Positions 27,485-35,461 of a stretch of DNA of 52,906 nt are shown here, piece after piece. Positions within the stretch are counted from its first letter, which is position 1; every line of letters begins with the position of its first letter. A model generated the notes under the pieces. That model worked only from the letters and a program-made list of their open reading frames with translations, was not told the origin of the DNA and did not search any database. The position numbers and the translations under genes were made by a program. The stretch comes from Pedobacter panaciterrae. GTDB lineage: Bacteria; Bacteroidota; Bacteroidia; Sphingobacteriales; Sphingobacteriaceae. The stretch is from positions 1 through 52,906 of the forward strand of contig NZ_LGEL01000034.1 of the NCBI RefSeq assembly GCF_001636695.1. The letters are read 5' to 3'.

Positions 27485-27502
27485 TGACTATTTTTATAGA
27501 CA
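27485..27502. promoter_or_regulatory. BlaI operator-like dyad before blaI
   Basis: TGACTAT-N4-ATAGACA, a dyad with one mismatch between halves, sits 8 bp upstream of the blaI start in the 31-bp gap after the TonB-type gene. It shares the TAGAC half-site with the two dyads at 31041-31085. Confidence 0.65.
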
Positions 27503-27508
27503 ACAAAA

Positions 27509-30160
27509 TTATTTTATTTTAAACCTTACCTTCATTAAGAGCTGAGCTGGCCTCAGGTTATAAACCCAGTAATATGTATTTATCTCATTATACACAGCCG
27601 ATGTATATTGTTTAGTGTTAAGTATATTTACATAATCCAGCTTAAGTTCCATTTTCTTAAACTTGAATTTAACCCCCAAATCGGCAAAGTCTGAAGTTCT
27701 GCTTCCTGAAACAATAGCATTGTTATAGAAATTCTCATAAGCAACATTCAGGGTAATATTTCTTGCTGGGAAGAAATTCAGCTGTCCTCTATGTGTTCTT
27801 GTTTGTATCGGGGCATAATCAGATATTACTTTAGACAGCTTATTACTGCTTCTTATAGCCTGCAAGCTATAAGATAAACTTGCCCATTGCCCAATCTTTG
27901 AAGAAATTTCGGGCCTGATAACGTACTGTTCATTTACAAAGTTTATCAACCTTCCCTCGCTGATTTGAGTACCTGCAGAATTAGTGTAATTTGCTTCGAG
28001 CCTAACAGTAGCGCCCAGCTTATCTATCCCCTTACTGGTAACGGCATAAATATTATAGCCCTCTGCTATATTAGCAATATTGTAACTTTTCCTTAAACTA
28101 AGTATTCCCTGATAGTCAAAACTATAAAGCAAATTCATTTTGTTTCTTAAATAACGCGCTCCCAGATTAAAGAACACCGCATATAATGGATGTCGATAGC
28201 CCAGATCAAGATTGTAAGATTGTTTCTTTTGATGTGGCACCTGCCCATCATTGCGGATCAGGTTCCGATAAGATTGCATTACATATCCGCCAAACCCATT
28301 GTCTATATTTCCCTGATCATTCTTATAACTTACCCCGGCAGACAGATTCCAGAACAAGCCCAGTTCATATCTCATATTCAAAGAGGGATTAAAAAATAAC
28401 TGCTGTGTATCTTTATCTTCAAATACCGTATTATCCGCGTTAAGCTCATTATTGGTTTGTAGCATATTATACACAAATGGAAGCTTTAATGTTACTCTGA
28501 AGTTACGATGCACATAATTGTAATCAGGCGTAACATAAACCTCATATTTGTTCCAGTTCAAATTATTACTTAATGAATCTGCCGCAGGTCTGGCCTGGCC
28601 TGCTAAAGAAATGGCCTCAAGTTGTGAATTAAGACTCTGAAGTCTGGCACTTACTCCTACCGTATAATTCTGTTTAAAAGCACCTTGCCCCAATCCAAAC
28701 GAAAATTGGTTAACAGACAGAAATTCGTTCCGGGCTACAAGCTGCTTCATTCTATCAGATTTTAATGCTTCCGGAAACAGCTCAGTATAAAGCATCGGAC
28801 GCACGTCAAGTGTATGCGGATTACTGCTATACTCGGTATAAGCGTAAATTTTAACAGCACTTTTTTTATAATTCTTAATCATATTAAAGGTATTGCTAAT
28901 CTTAAATACAGGCTTATTCAATTCCTGAATTACTGTATCAGCACTGTATACATCGCCAACTTCCCGGTTCCATTTCCCGGTAACTTTAAGCGAATTATCC
29001 AGATAATACTGCTCTCTGTTTACGTTTAACTGAATCGATGCATCTAGCAGATCGATATGTTCAGTAGCAGCCAAATTTTCTTCAATGCTTAACAGACTGT
29101 CACTTGCCAGGTAATACCCTGTTCTGGAATAACTGTTCTTCTTTTGCCGGTCATTTAAGTAACTAATATTTGCTGTAATCTGAACGTCTTTTCCATAAGT
29201 CCAAAGCTGGTTTACTGTTGCTGCGTTTACACGGTTAAAAAGGTATCTTTTTTGACTGATGGATGGTGGTGATGGAGACTGTACCGACAACAGGCTTCTT
29301 TGTGAGGGATCTATGTTTGGCAAATAAAATGAATTGAGTTCGGCGCCAACATCATCACCTGAATTATTTCCCTTATAGGTATTCATGTTTTGCCTTTTCT
29401 TATTGAAATAAGAGGAGAATAATTCGTTATTCCACAACAAGGGCGACATCCCTGTTCCTAATTGGGCATTACCAACCAAAACACCTTTAGCAGAGTCTTT
29501 AAGTTTTAGATTAATAGCTCCCTGATCTATAAACTCCCTGTCTTTAAGCGCTTTCACCGGCTGATGGTTTTCCAGTACCTGCACTGTCGCTACATCCTTT
29601 GCCTCCAGATTGTTTGTTGCAATACCATATTTTCCCTGCAACAGATCTCTGTTTTCGATATAAAATTTATTAATGGGTTTATCATTGTAAGTAATAGATC
29701 CATCATCATTCACCTTAATGCCTGGCATTTTCTTCAGCACATCGCCTATAGTACGGTCATTTTTATCCGTAAAGCCGTCTACAAGGTAGTTTAGTGTGTC
29801 ATTCAGCTTATGAATCCTTGGCGGAGTTACCTTGATTTCTTTTAAATTGATTACTTGAGCAATAACATTAAAGTTTAAGCTCTGGCTTCTATTTAAAACT
29901 ACGGAAGATTGTTTTTTGAAATTAAACCCTGATACTGTAATGGTTACACTATCTGCTGTGCTTTTAAAATCTAAGGTGTAGGCTCCTTTATCATTTGACA
30001 CGGAATACGCCAGCACTGTTGCAGCGTTCCCGGCTTTCACCGTTACATTAATCCCTTGTGTGGCATTTCCCTGAGAATACACAAAACCACTAATTCTGGT
30101 CTGTGCTTTTACAGCGGTAAAATAACCGATCAGGAAAATCAACATCCATATCCTGATCAT
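27509..30160 (-). CDS. TonB-dependent-receptor-like outer membrane protein
   Basis: 883 residues. Signal peptide ending KAQ (residue 19), carboxypeptidase-regulatory-like domain (about 20-105), a plug-like region (TIGDVLKKMPGIKVNDDGSI, KPINKFYIENRDLLQGKYGI) and a long beta barrel ending in LLMKVRFKIK. It is not SusC type: there is no SusC signature and no SusD partner. Family members often lie beside GLPGLI proteins, as here. It may carry a peptide or metal ligand. Its ATG overlaps the GLPGLI stop by 4 bp (ATGA), so the two are translated together. Confidence 0.9.
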   Translation of the reverse strand: MIRIWMLIFLIGYFTAVKAQTRISGFVYSQGNATQGINVTVKAGNAATVLAYSVSNDKGAYTLDFKSTADSVTITVSGFNFKKQSSVVLNRSQSLNFNVIAQVINLKEIKVTPPRIHKLNDTLNYLVDGFTDKNDRTIGDVLKKMPGIKVNDDGSITYNDKPINKFYIENRDLLQGKYGIATNNLEAKDVATVQVLENHQPVKALKDREFIDQGAINLKLKDSAKGVLVGNAQLGTGMSPLLWNNELFSSYFNKKRQNMNTYKGNNSGDDVGAELNSFYLPNIDPSQRSLLSVQSPSPPSISQKRYLFNRVNAATVNQLWTYGKDVQITANISYLNDRQKKNSYSRTGYYLASDSLLSIEENLAATEHIDLLDASIQLNVNREQYYLDNSLKVTGKWNREVGDVYSADTVIQELNKPVFKISNTFNMIKNYKKSAVKIYAYTEYSSNPHTLDVRPMLYTELFPEALKSDRMKQLVARNEFLSVNQFSFGLGQGAFKQNYTVGVSARLQSLNSQLEAISLAGQARPAADSLSNNLNWNKYEVYVTPDYNYVHRNFRVTLKLPFVYNMLQTNNELNADNTVFEDKDTQQLFFNPSLNMRYELGLFWNLSAGVSYKNDQGNIDNGFGGYVMQSYRNLIRNDGQVPHQKKQSYNLDLGYRHPLYAVFFNLGARYLRNKMNLLYSFDYQGILSLRKSYNIANIAEGYNIYAVTSKGIDKLGATVRLEANYTNSAGTQISEGRLINFVNEQYVIRPEISSKIGQWASLSYSLQAIRSSNKLSKVISDYAPIQTRTHRGQLNFFPARNITLNVAYENFYNNAIVSGSRTSDFADLGVKFKFKKMELKLDYVNILNTKQYTSAVYNEINTYYWVYNLRPAQLLMKVRFKIK

Positions 30161-31011
30161 TCAAGCTCCATTGAAATGTATTCAAATTCCTGAGGGATCT
30201 CTGCAATAATGACATTTCCTCCGTTGAAGTTAACCTGAGTTCCGGGGCCCTGTTTTTTCTTCATTTTTTCGAAATCTGCCCTACTACATTTTATAGATTT
30301 AGAATCATCTATAAGAATGGGCACTGGTGTTGAAAGCTGCTTCATCCCTATCAATCTAAAAGAGAATAAGCCCTTGCTATCTTCTACTTTTAATACCAGA
30401 CCAGGTAAACCACTAAACTTCCAAGGTCCATCGCTCAACGGAATTTCAGTAGTAAACCATGCAATGTAATCCCGTCCTCTGAAATTAAGGGTTGCCTTCT
30501 GACAGTTGTAAGAAGCTACTGTATCTGTTACATCAGTTATCTCCCATTTAAGCCCGCCCAGATCATCTTCATATTTAAACCGGTCGCCTACTACTTTGGC
30601 ATAGTCAAATACTGAGATTTTACCATTCTGCTTATCTTTAACGATTTGATAACTTTCACCTTCAGTCGCATTAGAGACCGTGGTTCCCGGCATTCCCGAC
30701 AAATCCTTCGCTGATTCTGCCCTGAATACACTCACACTCTTTACCTCTTTAGATTCCAGATTTTTTATTTCAGCCTGTAGTAAAGAGTCTCTTCCTAATC
30801 TGGCGGGGTCATAAAATTTGGAGCGCTTACTCCCAATATCGAGTATCATTGTATCAGAACGAAAGGGTTTTAATTCACCTTCTTTCTTTTTACTTAAAAG
30901 ATAATAACATCTTAAAGAGGCGCTGTCAATAGCTTTGCTTTTGCCCGTATTCTGCCCTAAAACCTGGATGCCCGAGCTGCACATCCAGATCACAAATAGT
31001 AGTTTTTTCAT
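30157..31011 (-). CDS. GLPGLI family protein
   Basis: 284 residues, signal peptide ending LGQ (about residue 20). The family hallmark is FTTEIPLSDGPWKFSGLPGL followed by VLKVED, matching the GLPGLI motif, preceded by the usual YNCQKATLNFRGRDYIAWFT. The function of this periplasmic or secreted family is unknown. It is the first gene of an operon GLPGLI, TonB-type, BlaI, BlaR1, and two operator dyads sit 30-75 bp upstream of its start. Confidence 0.93.
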   Translation of the reverse strand: MKKLLFVIWMCSSGIQVLGQNTGKSKAIDSASLRCYYLLSKKKEGELKPFRSDTMILDIGSKRSKFYDPARLGRDSLLQAEIKNLESKEVKSVSVFRAESAKDLSGMPGTTVSNATEGESYQIVKDKQNGKISVFDYAKVVGDRFKYEDDLGGLKWEITDVTDTVASYNCQKATLNFRGRDYIAWFTTEIPLSDGPWKFSGLPGLVLKVEDSKGLFSFRLIGMKQLSTPVPILIDDSKSIKCSRADFEKMKKKQGPGTQVNFNGGNVIIAEIPQEFEYISMELE

Positions 31012-31039
31012 AGCTTCATTTATTTAAAAACGAAAGCTA

Positions 31040-31086
31040 CGTCTATATTTTTAGACAAACAAGATATTCGTCTAAAAATATAGACG
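31040..31086. promoter_or_regulatory. Pair of BlaI operator dyads in inverted arrangement
   Basis: Two dyads, GTCTATATTTTTAGAC (31041-31056) and GTCTAAAAATATAGAC (31070-31085), each of form GTCTA-N6-TAGAC, are exact reverse complements and together form a 17-bp perfect inverted repeat with a 13-base spacer. They lie directly upstream of the GLPGLI gene. They share the half-site with the dyad before blaI. Confidence 0.8.
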
Positions 31087-31145
31087 AATACTCATTAACA
31101 ATTGAAAATCAATAATTTAAAATACAAAAAATAAATACACAGTAA

Positions 31146-33167
31146 TTATTTCAGTACTTTGATCTGTCCCTTCATTACCGTATAATGCCCGGGATAAGAA
31201 CAGATAAATGGATATATTCCAGGTGTTTTTGGTACGGTAAAATAAACCGTATCTGATTTCCCTGGCTGCAATAAAACAGTATGTACCAACACCTTAGCGC
31301 TATTTGGAACAAAATCATACTTTTCACCATCCAATCCCATCTTCATCACCATTTCCCCTACCATATTGCCCGATCCCGGCATAGTCAGTACAAAATTGTG
31401 CAACATATCATCCGTATTGGCAAAGGTCAGTTTCACTTTAGTACCTGCTTTTAAGGTCAGGTTTGTAATGTCAAATTTCAATCCCGGTTTAGTTCCCAGT
31501 AAAATGGTCTTATCCGGCCCGTTCTTCCAGCTTGCCGGTTGCTTGGTTATATGTTTTTCAGCCGCCGTATTTCCTGTAATCTTGCCAGTTGGGGCTGTCG
31601 TATTGCCCATATGATGATGATCCATGCCTTGCATTGCATTATCAGCTGGCATAGCACCAACCGGTTTGTTTTCGGCCGTGGCAACTATCTTATCCCCATC
31701 AGGAATCTTATTTAAAGTATAATATCCATAATTATGAAGCAAAGGAGTATTGCCACTTTCTGAGCGTATTCCTTCTGTTCTGATCTCATGAATATACCCT
31801 TCTTTTAAACTGTCAAGCACTAAACGTACACGTTTATGATCAGGAGAAATCACAATTGCTTTGATGTTACGGGGCGATTGATTTATAACAGGGCTTCCGT
31901 AAATATGGTGATACTTATAAGTAAAAGTCGACAGTTTATAAGAACCAGCATTACGTGCAGTTTTTTCGTCTACCGGCATAGTAAATTCCAGTTCAAAACC
32001 ATCAGGTTGCGCCTTTACGGTCTGCACTTCGAAAGGCATAATACCAGACCAGGTTAAACGCTGTAATCCATATTCTTCTTTTCCTGTCGATGACCATCCT
32101 CTGGAGGTCATACCTACAAGCATACTTCCATCAGAACCCCAGTTCATCCTCAATATACCCGACGAAAAGCCTTCCCTGAAAGGGAATACCATCCCTTGAT
32201 AAACCCCTTTTACCTTTTCCAGAAATACCCTGCTGATCTTACTCTGAGCCTGATCGCCCACAAATAATTGTCCTTTAAAAGGTCCCATATTTCCATTATC
32301 TGAATAATCAAGAATACCGGAAGTCGAATTACCCATAATAGAGTGTGGGATCCATACAGAAGGGGTTTTTAATCCAGGCACCCTTTTAGCCACCTCATAT
32401 TTAGGCTCGCCGGTGTCCGGAATGTCCTTTTTACGAAGTTTTACAGTAGAACCTGGTTGATCAGCCCAGATCAAACCTGCCGGATTGCCAACAAAATCAC
32501 CCTCCTCAACATGTGTAATACTACCCGAACCTACCCAATCGCCCTGGTTCTCCGCATAAAATATATCACCGCTGCTGTTCAAAGCAAAAGCTGCAGGAGA
32601 ACGGAAACCGGTAGCAAAAGGCTTCATGGTAAAATCCGGAGTAAATTTAAGCATCCATCCGTGCCATTTAGACATACTTTCTCCAAAGCCTATCCACCCT
32701 AAGTTCAGGGTAACTACCATATTTCCTTCCTTATCCAGCATAGGGCCATAAGCATACTCATGATAATTACCCGATAATGGCCAGGAATACATCGTCTTGT
32801 ATTCATCAGCCTCGCCATCACCATCCAGATCACGTAAGCGGGTAAGCTCAGCACGCTGAGTCAGGTACATATCCCCTTTAATATAATTTAAACCCAATAT
32901 TTCATGCATCCCGTGCGCAAATAATCGGTATTTAGGCTGTTGCCCATCTTTCATATATGGATTTGTGATGATCCATACCTCTCCGCGGCGGGTAGCTACA
33001 GCCAGTTCATCATTAGGCAAAAAAGTCATCCCCCCAACTTCAAGGGCTATTTCTTTAGGAATAGGAACAGTAACAATTGGAAATATCTGATTTTCTGTTT
33101 GTGCATTTACCTTTGCCAAACCAGCACCTAACAATAAAAGAGATAGTAAGTATTTTGAGTTTTTCAT
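31146..33167 (-). CDS. Sorbosone-dehydrogenase-like propeller fused to a cupredoxin
   Basis: 673 residues with signal peptide ending VNAQ (about 23). The main part (about 30-480) is a beta-propeller of the L-sorbosone/PQQ-type glucose dehydrogenase kind (LRDLDGDGEADEYKTMYSWP, FATGFRSPAAFALNSSGDIF, GQLFVGDQAQSKISRVFL). A Met/His-rich linker (MQGMDHHHMGN) follows. The C-terminal cupredoxin has copper ligands His590, Cys656, His661 and Met665 (CSYPGHYTVM). It probably oxidises a sugar or aldehyde in the periplasm and passes electrons to copper; substrate unknown. It lies 8 bp after the 245-residue protein gene. Confidence 0.9.
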   Translation of the reverse strand: MKNSKYLLSLLLLGAGLAKVNAQTENQIFPIVTVPIPKEIALEVGGMTFLPNDELAVATRRGEVWIITNPYMKDGQQPKYRLFAHGMHEILGLNYIKGDMYLTQRAELTRLRDLDGDGEADEYKTMYSWPLSGNYHEYAYGPMLDKEGNMVVTLNLGWIGFGESMSKWHGWMLKFTPDFTMKPFATGFRSPAAFALNSSGDIFYAENQGDWVGSGSITHVEEGDFVGNPAGLIWADQPGSTVKLRKKDIPDTGEPKYEVAKRVPGLKTPSVWIPHSIMGNSTSGILDYSDNGNMGPFKGQLFVGDQAQSKISRVFLEKVKGVYQGMVFPFREGFSSGILRMNWGSDGSMLVGMTSRGWSSTGKEEYGLQRLTWSGIMPFEVQTVKAQPDGFELEFTMPVDEKTARNAGSYKLSTFTYKYHHIYGSPVINQSPRNIKAIVISPDHKRVRLVLDSLKEGYIHEIRTEGIRSESGNTPLLHNYGYYTLNKIPDGDKIVATAENKPVGAMPADNAMQGMDHHHMGNTTAPTGKITGNTAAEKHITKQPASWKNGPDKTILLGTKPGLKFDITNLTLKAGTKVKLTFANTDDMLHNFVLTMPGSGNMVGEMVMKMGLDGEKYDFVPNSAKVLVHTVLLQPGKSDTVYFTVPKTPGIYPFICSYPGHYTVMKGQIKVLK

Positions 33168-33175
33168 GCGTTGAT

Positions 33176-33913
33176 TTACCAGATTAGCGAATAAGTTAAT
33201 GAATCAGCTCCGTTGGCTAATGGAGCAAGCAGTTCCTGACCATTTTTCGTTTTCCTGATAAACGCCTTTGTTTCAGCAGCTAATTTTACAGTATAAACTT
33301 TATTTCCAATACTATAGGTATTGTTTTTCAATGCTTCGATGGTAGGCCCAACAGCAATTCTGCAATACAAAGGTCCCTTGTTATTGCTTACACTTATGGT
33401 GCGTTCTACTGCGCCACCACCACTTTGCACTACTATTTTGTCACTTACATCAGCTCCATTGGATGAATATAAAAACGCAGGCATTTTACTCTTGTCCAAT
33501 ACATAACCCTTATTTTGTAAATCATCAAAGGCAATAGAATCAGGCCATGCTGCATCCTTATCTGCCAGTACAGCAACAGCAGGAGCTGCAGAAAGAGGCA
33601 GTACAGTACCTAAAGGCTTTGCAAGCTGAGGCTCTCCCCTGTCCTTCCACATTTCAGTAACATCTAAAAACTCTCCGCGCCAAACCTGCAATAATGCCCC
33701 CTGCTTCAGGTCATAAGAATAATTTACCTTCTCCGGCGTACCTACAGAAATCACATGGGTACGTTTCTTTCCCTCAAACATAAGGTAGCTTCGTAATAAA
33801 TAGGGTTTATTTCCTGCGTTCAGGATATAAGGATTGGCACTTTGGGCCCAGGTATAAGTCGCACAGCATGTAAAAAATGCCACGCAACACATCACTCGTT
33901 TACAGATGGTCAT
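33176..33913 (-). CDS. Secreted protein of unknown function
   Basis: 245 residues, signal peptide ending TWAQ (about 24). The remainder is beta-rich with RSYLMFEGKKRTHVISVGTP, LQVWRGEFLDVTEMWKDRGE and IVVQSGGGAVERTISVSN. I recall similar text beside, or fused to, sugar-dehydrogenase-like propellers, but cannot name the family. The 8-bp gap to the propeller-cupredoxin gene supports joint function. A minus-strand -7 box (TATATTTG at 33964-33957) lies upstream, after the fucosidase terminator, so the two genes may form their own unit. Confidence 0.82.
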   Translation of the reverse strand: MTICKRVMCCVAFFTCCATYTWAQSANPYILNAGNKPYLLRSYLMFEGKKRTHVISVGTPEKVNYSYDLKQGALLQVWRGEFLDVTEMWKDRGEPQLAKPLGTVLPLSAAPAVAVLADKDAAWPDSIAFDDLQNKGYVLDKSKMPAFLYSSNGADVSDKIVVQSGGGAVERTISVSNNKGPLYCRIAVGPTIEALKNNTYSIGNKVYTVKLAAETKAFIRKTKNGQELLAPLANGADSLTYSLIW

Positions 33914-33956
33914 ACTTCTATTTGGTTATTAAACAACGAAACAATCGATTGCCTAA

Positions 33957-33964
33957 CAAATATA
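33957..33964 (-). promoter_or_regulatory. Candidate -7 promoter box
   Basis: TATATTTG on the minus strand matches TAnnTTTG and stands 44 bp before the 245-residue protein start, immediately after the terminator of the fucosidase gene. No good -33 TTG was found at the ideal spacing. Confidence 0.45.
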
Positions 33965-33965
33965 G

Positions 33966-34003
33966 AAAATTATTGTCTCGCAGAAATAGCTGCGAGACAA
34001 TAA
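33966..34003 (-). terminator. Intrinsic terminator after the fucosidase gene
   Basis: A perfect 14-bp stem (33970-33983 with 33990-34003) and 6-base loop, followed on the minus strand by TTTTC. It separates the fucosidase gene from the dehydrogenase unit. Confidence 0.85.
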
Positions 34004-34009
34004 AATAAG

Positions 34010-35362
34010 TTATTTTAAACTCAATTCAATAACCGGAATTTGAAAGTTCGGTTTTTGGGTTGGTAGTTTCAAAACCAGACTGCCCGAAGTTGATTTGTCT
34101 TTGTCAGTTAAAAGCTCAGAATTGTCATGTAAAAACTGGGCATAAACAACATCGTCACTATATCCGTCGAGTACTATTTTGCCATCTTTAGGATATTCAA
34201 AAAGATGAACGTATAGCTTTTTTCCTGTTTTATTGTAAGTAAGCAGCGTTCCGGGTGCAGGTTTATACTTATCGGGCGCAAAAGTACATCCATAAATCGA
34301 CTTAGAATTGGCATGCATCCAAATCCCAAGACTATCCAGGGCAGTATTTGCCCGGTAATCAAATTCCCCTCTTGCCGTTGGACCAACGTTTAACAGTAAA
34401 TTACCGCCATTGGCTACCGAAGTAATTAATAAACTCAGCAGTTGCTTATTGGTTTTCCAGGTATTCTCATCTCTATAGTAACCCCAGGATCCCGAAAAAG
34501 TCTGACAAGTTTCCCAAGTTTTGCCCTTAAATTTAGCTAAAGCTTCTGTGCTAACCTGTTCTGGTGTTTCAAAATCTGCACCGTCCGAATACTCATCCAA
34601 ATCCAGTCTGTTATCTACAATTATACCAGGCTGTAATTTTCTGATTTGCTTTAACAATTCAACAGATGCCCAGTCTTCTTTGCCTTTTCCATGTTTACCG
34701 GGATAAGAGAAATCCAGCCACAGCACATCAATTTTTCCATACTTAGTTAAAATCTCCGTAACCTGATTGCTCAAATATTTACGGTAATTTGCCATATTCC
34801 TTCCCTTGTTCAATGCCAGATATTGATTTTCGTCATTATTTGCCGGTTTTAAAGGATGATACTCGTCTACTGTAAAATCCGGGTGGTGCCAATCAATTAA
34901 TGAATAATAGAAACCTATCTTTAAACCTTCTGCTCTAAAAGCATCAACAAATTCTTTTACCAAATCTCTTTTTGCCAAAGTATTTGTTGCTTTGTAGTCG
35001 GTAAATTTGCTATCAAACAAGGTAAAACCTTCGTGATGTTTGGTAGTTAATACTACATATTTCATCCCAGCTGCTTTCGCTTTTTTTGCCCATACTTTTG
35101 GCTGAAACTGATCGGGATTAAACTGATCGAAATATTTTTGGTATCCCTCATTAGTAATGTGCTCATTACTTTTTACCCACTCATGGCGAGCAGGCAAAGC
35201 GTACAGGCCCCAATGAATAAACATTCCGAATCGGGCGTCTTTCCACCATTCCATTCTTTTGGCTTTTTGCTCAGGGGTTTCATTACCAATTTTCTTTTGC
35301 GCCTGTAAGGCGGAGGTAGCGAGCAGGATTAACATCAAGCTCAACAATAGTTTTCTGTTCAT
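34010..35362 (-). CDS. Alpha-L-fucosidase, GH29
   Basis: 450 residues, signal peptide ending LQAQ (about 22). GH29 blocks: WWKDARFGMFIHWGLYALPA, KYVVLTTKHHEGFTLFDSK, GLKIGFYYSLIDWHHPDF, and the nucleophile Asp217 in KIDVLWLDFSYPG. A C-terminal beta-sandwich follows. It removes terminal fucose from glycans in the periplasm or at the surface. A -7 box (TAGATTTG, 35400-35393) upstream suggests its own promoter as well as read-through from the GH31 gene 99 bp upstream. Confidence 0.95.
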   Translation of the reverse strand: MNRKLLLSLMLILLATSALQAQKKIGNETPEQKAKRMEWWKDARFGMFIHWGLYALPARHEWVKSNEHITNEGYQKYFDQFNPDQFQPKVWAKKAKAAGMKYVVLTTKHHEGFTLFDSKFTDYKATNTLAKRDLVKEFVDAFRAEGLKIGFYYSLIDWHHPDFTVDEYHPLKPANNDENQYLALNKGRNMANYRKYLSNQVTEILTKYGKIDVLWLDFSYPGKHGKGKEDWASVELLKQIRKLQPGIIVDNRLDLDEYSDGADFETPEQVSTEALAKFKGKTWETCQTFSGSWGYYRDENTWKTNKQLLSLLITSVANGGNLLLNVGPTARGEFDYRANTALDSLGIWMHANSKSIYGCTFAPDKYKPAPGTLLTYNKTGKKLYVHLFEYPKDGKIVLDGYSDDVVYAQFLHDNSELLTDKDKSTSGSLVLKLPTQKPNFQIPVIELSLK

Positions 35363-35392
35363 GTTTATCTGGTTTGTCAGTTATGTGTATAA

Positions 35393-35400
35393 CAAATCTA
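35393..35400 (-). promoter_or_regulatory. Candidate -7 promoter box of the fucosidase gene
   Basis: TAGATTTG on the minus strand matches TAnnTTTG, 31 bp upstream of the fucosidase start. Confidence 0.4.
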
Positions 35401-35461
35401 AAAGATTAAGCGTAGCAGAAATAAATAATATTGGCAATTGATTAAGTGTTTTTGTACTAGT

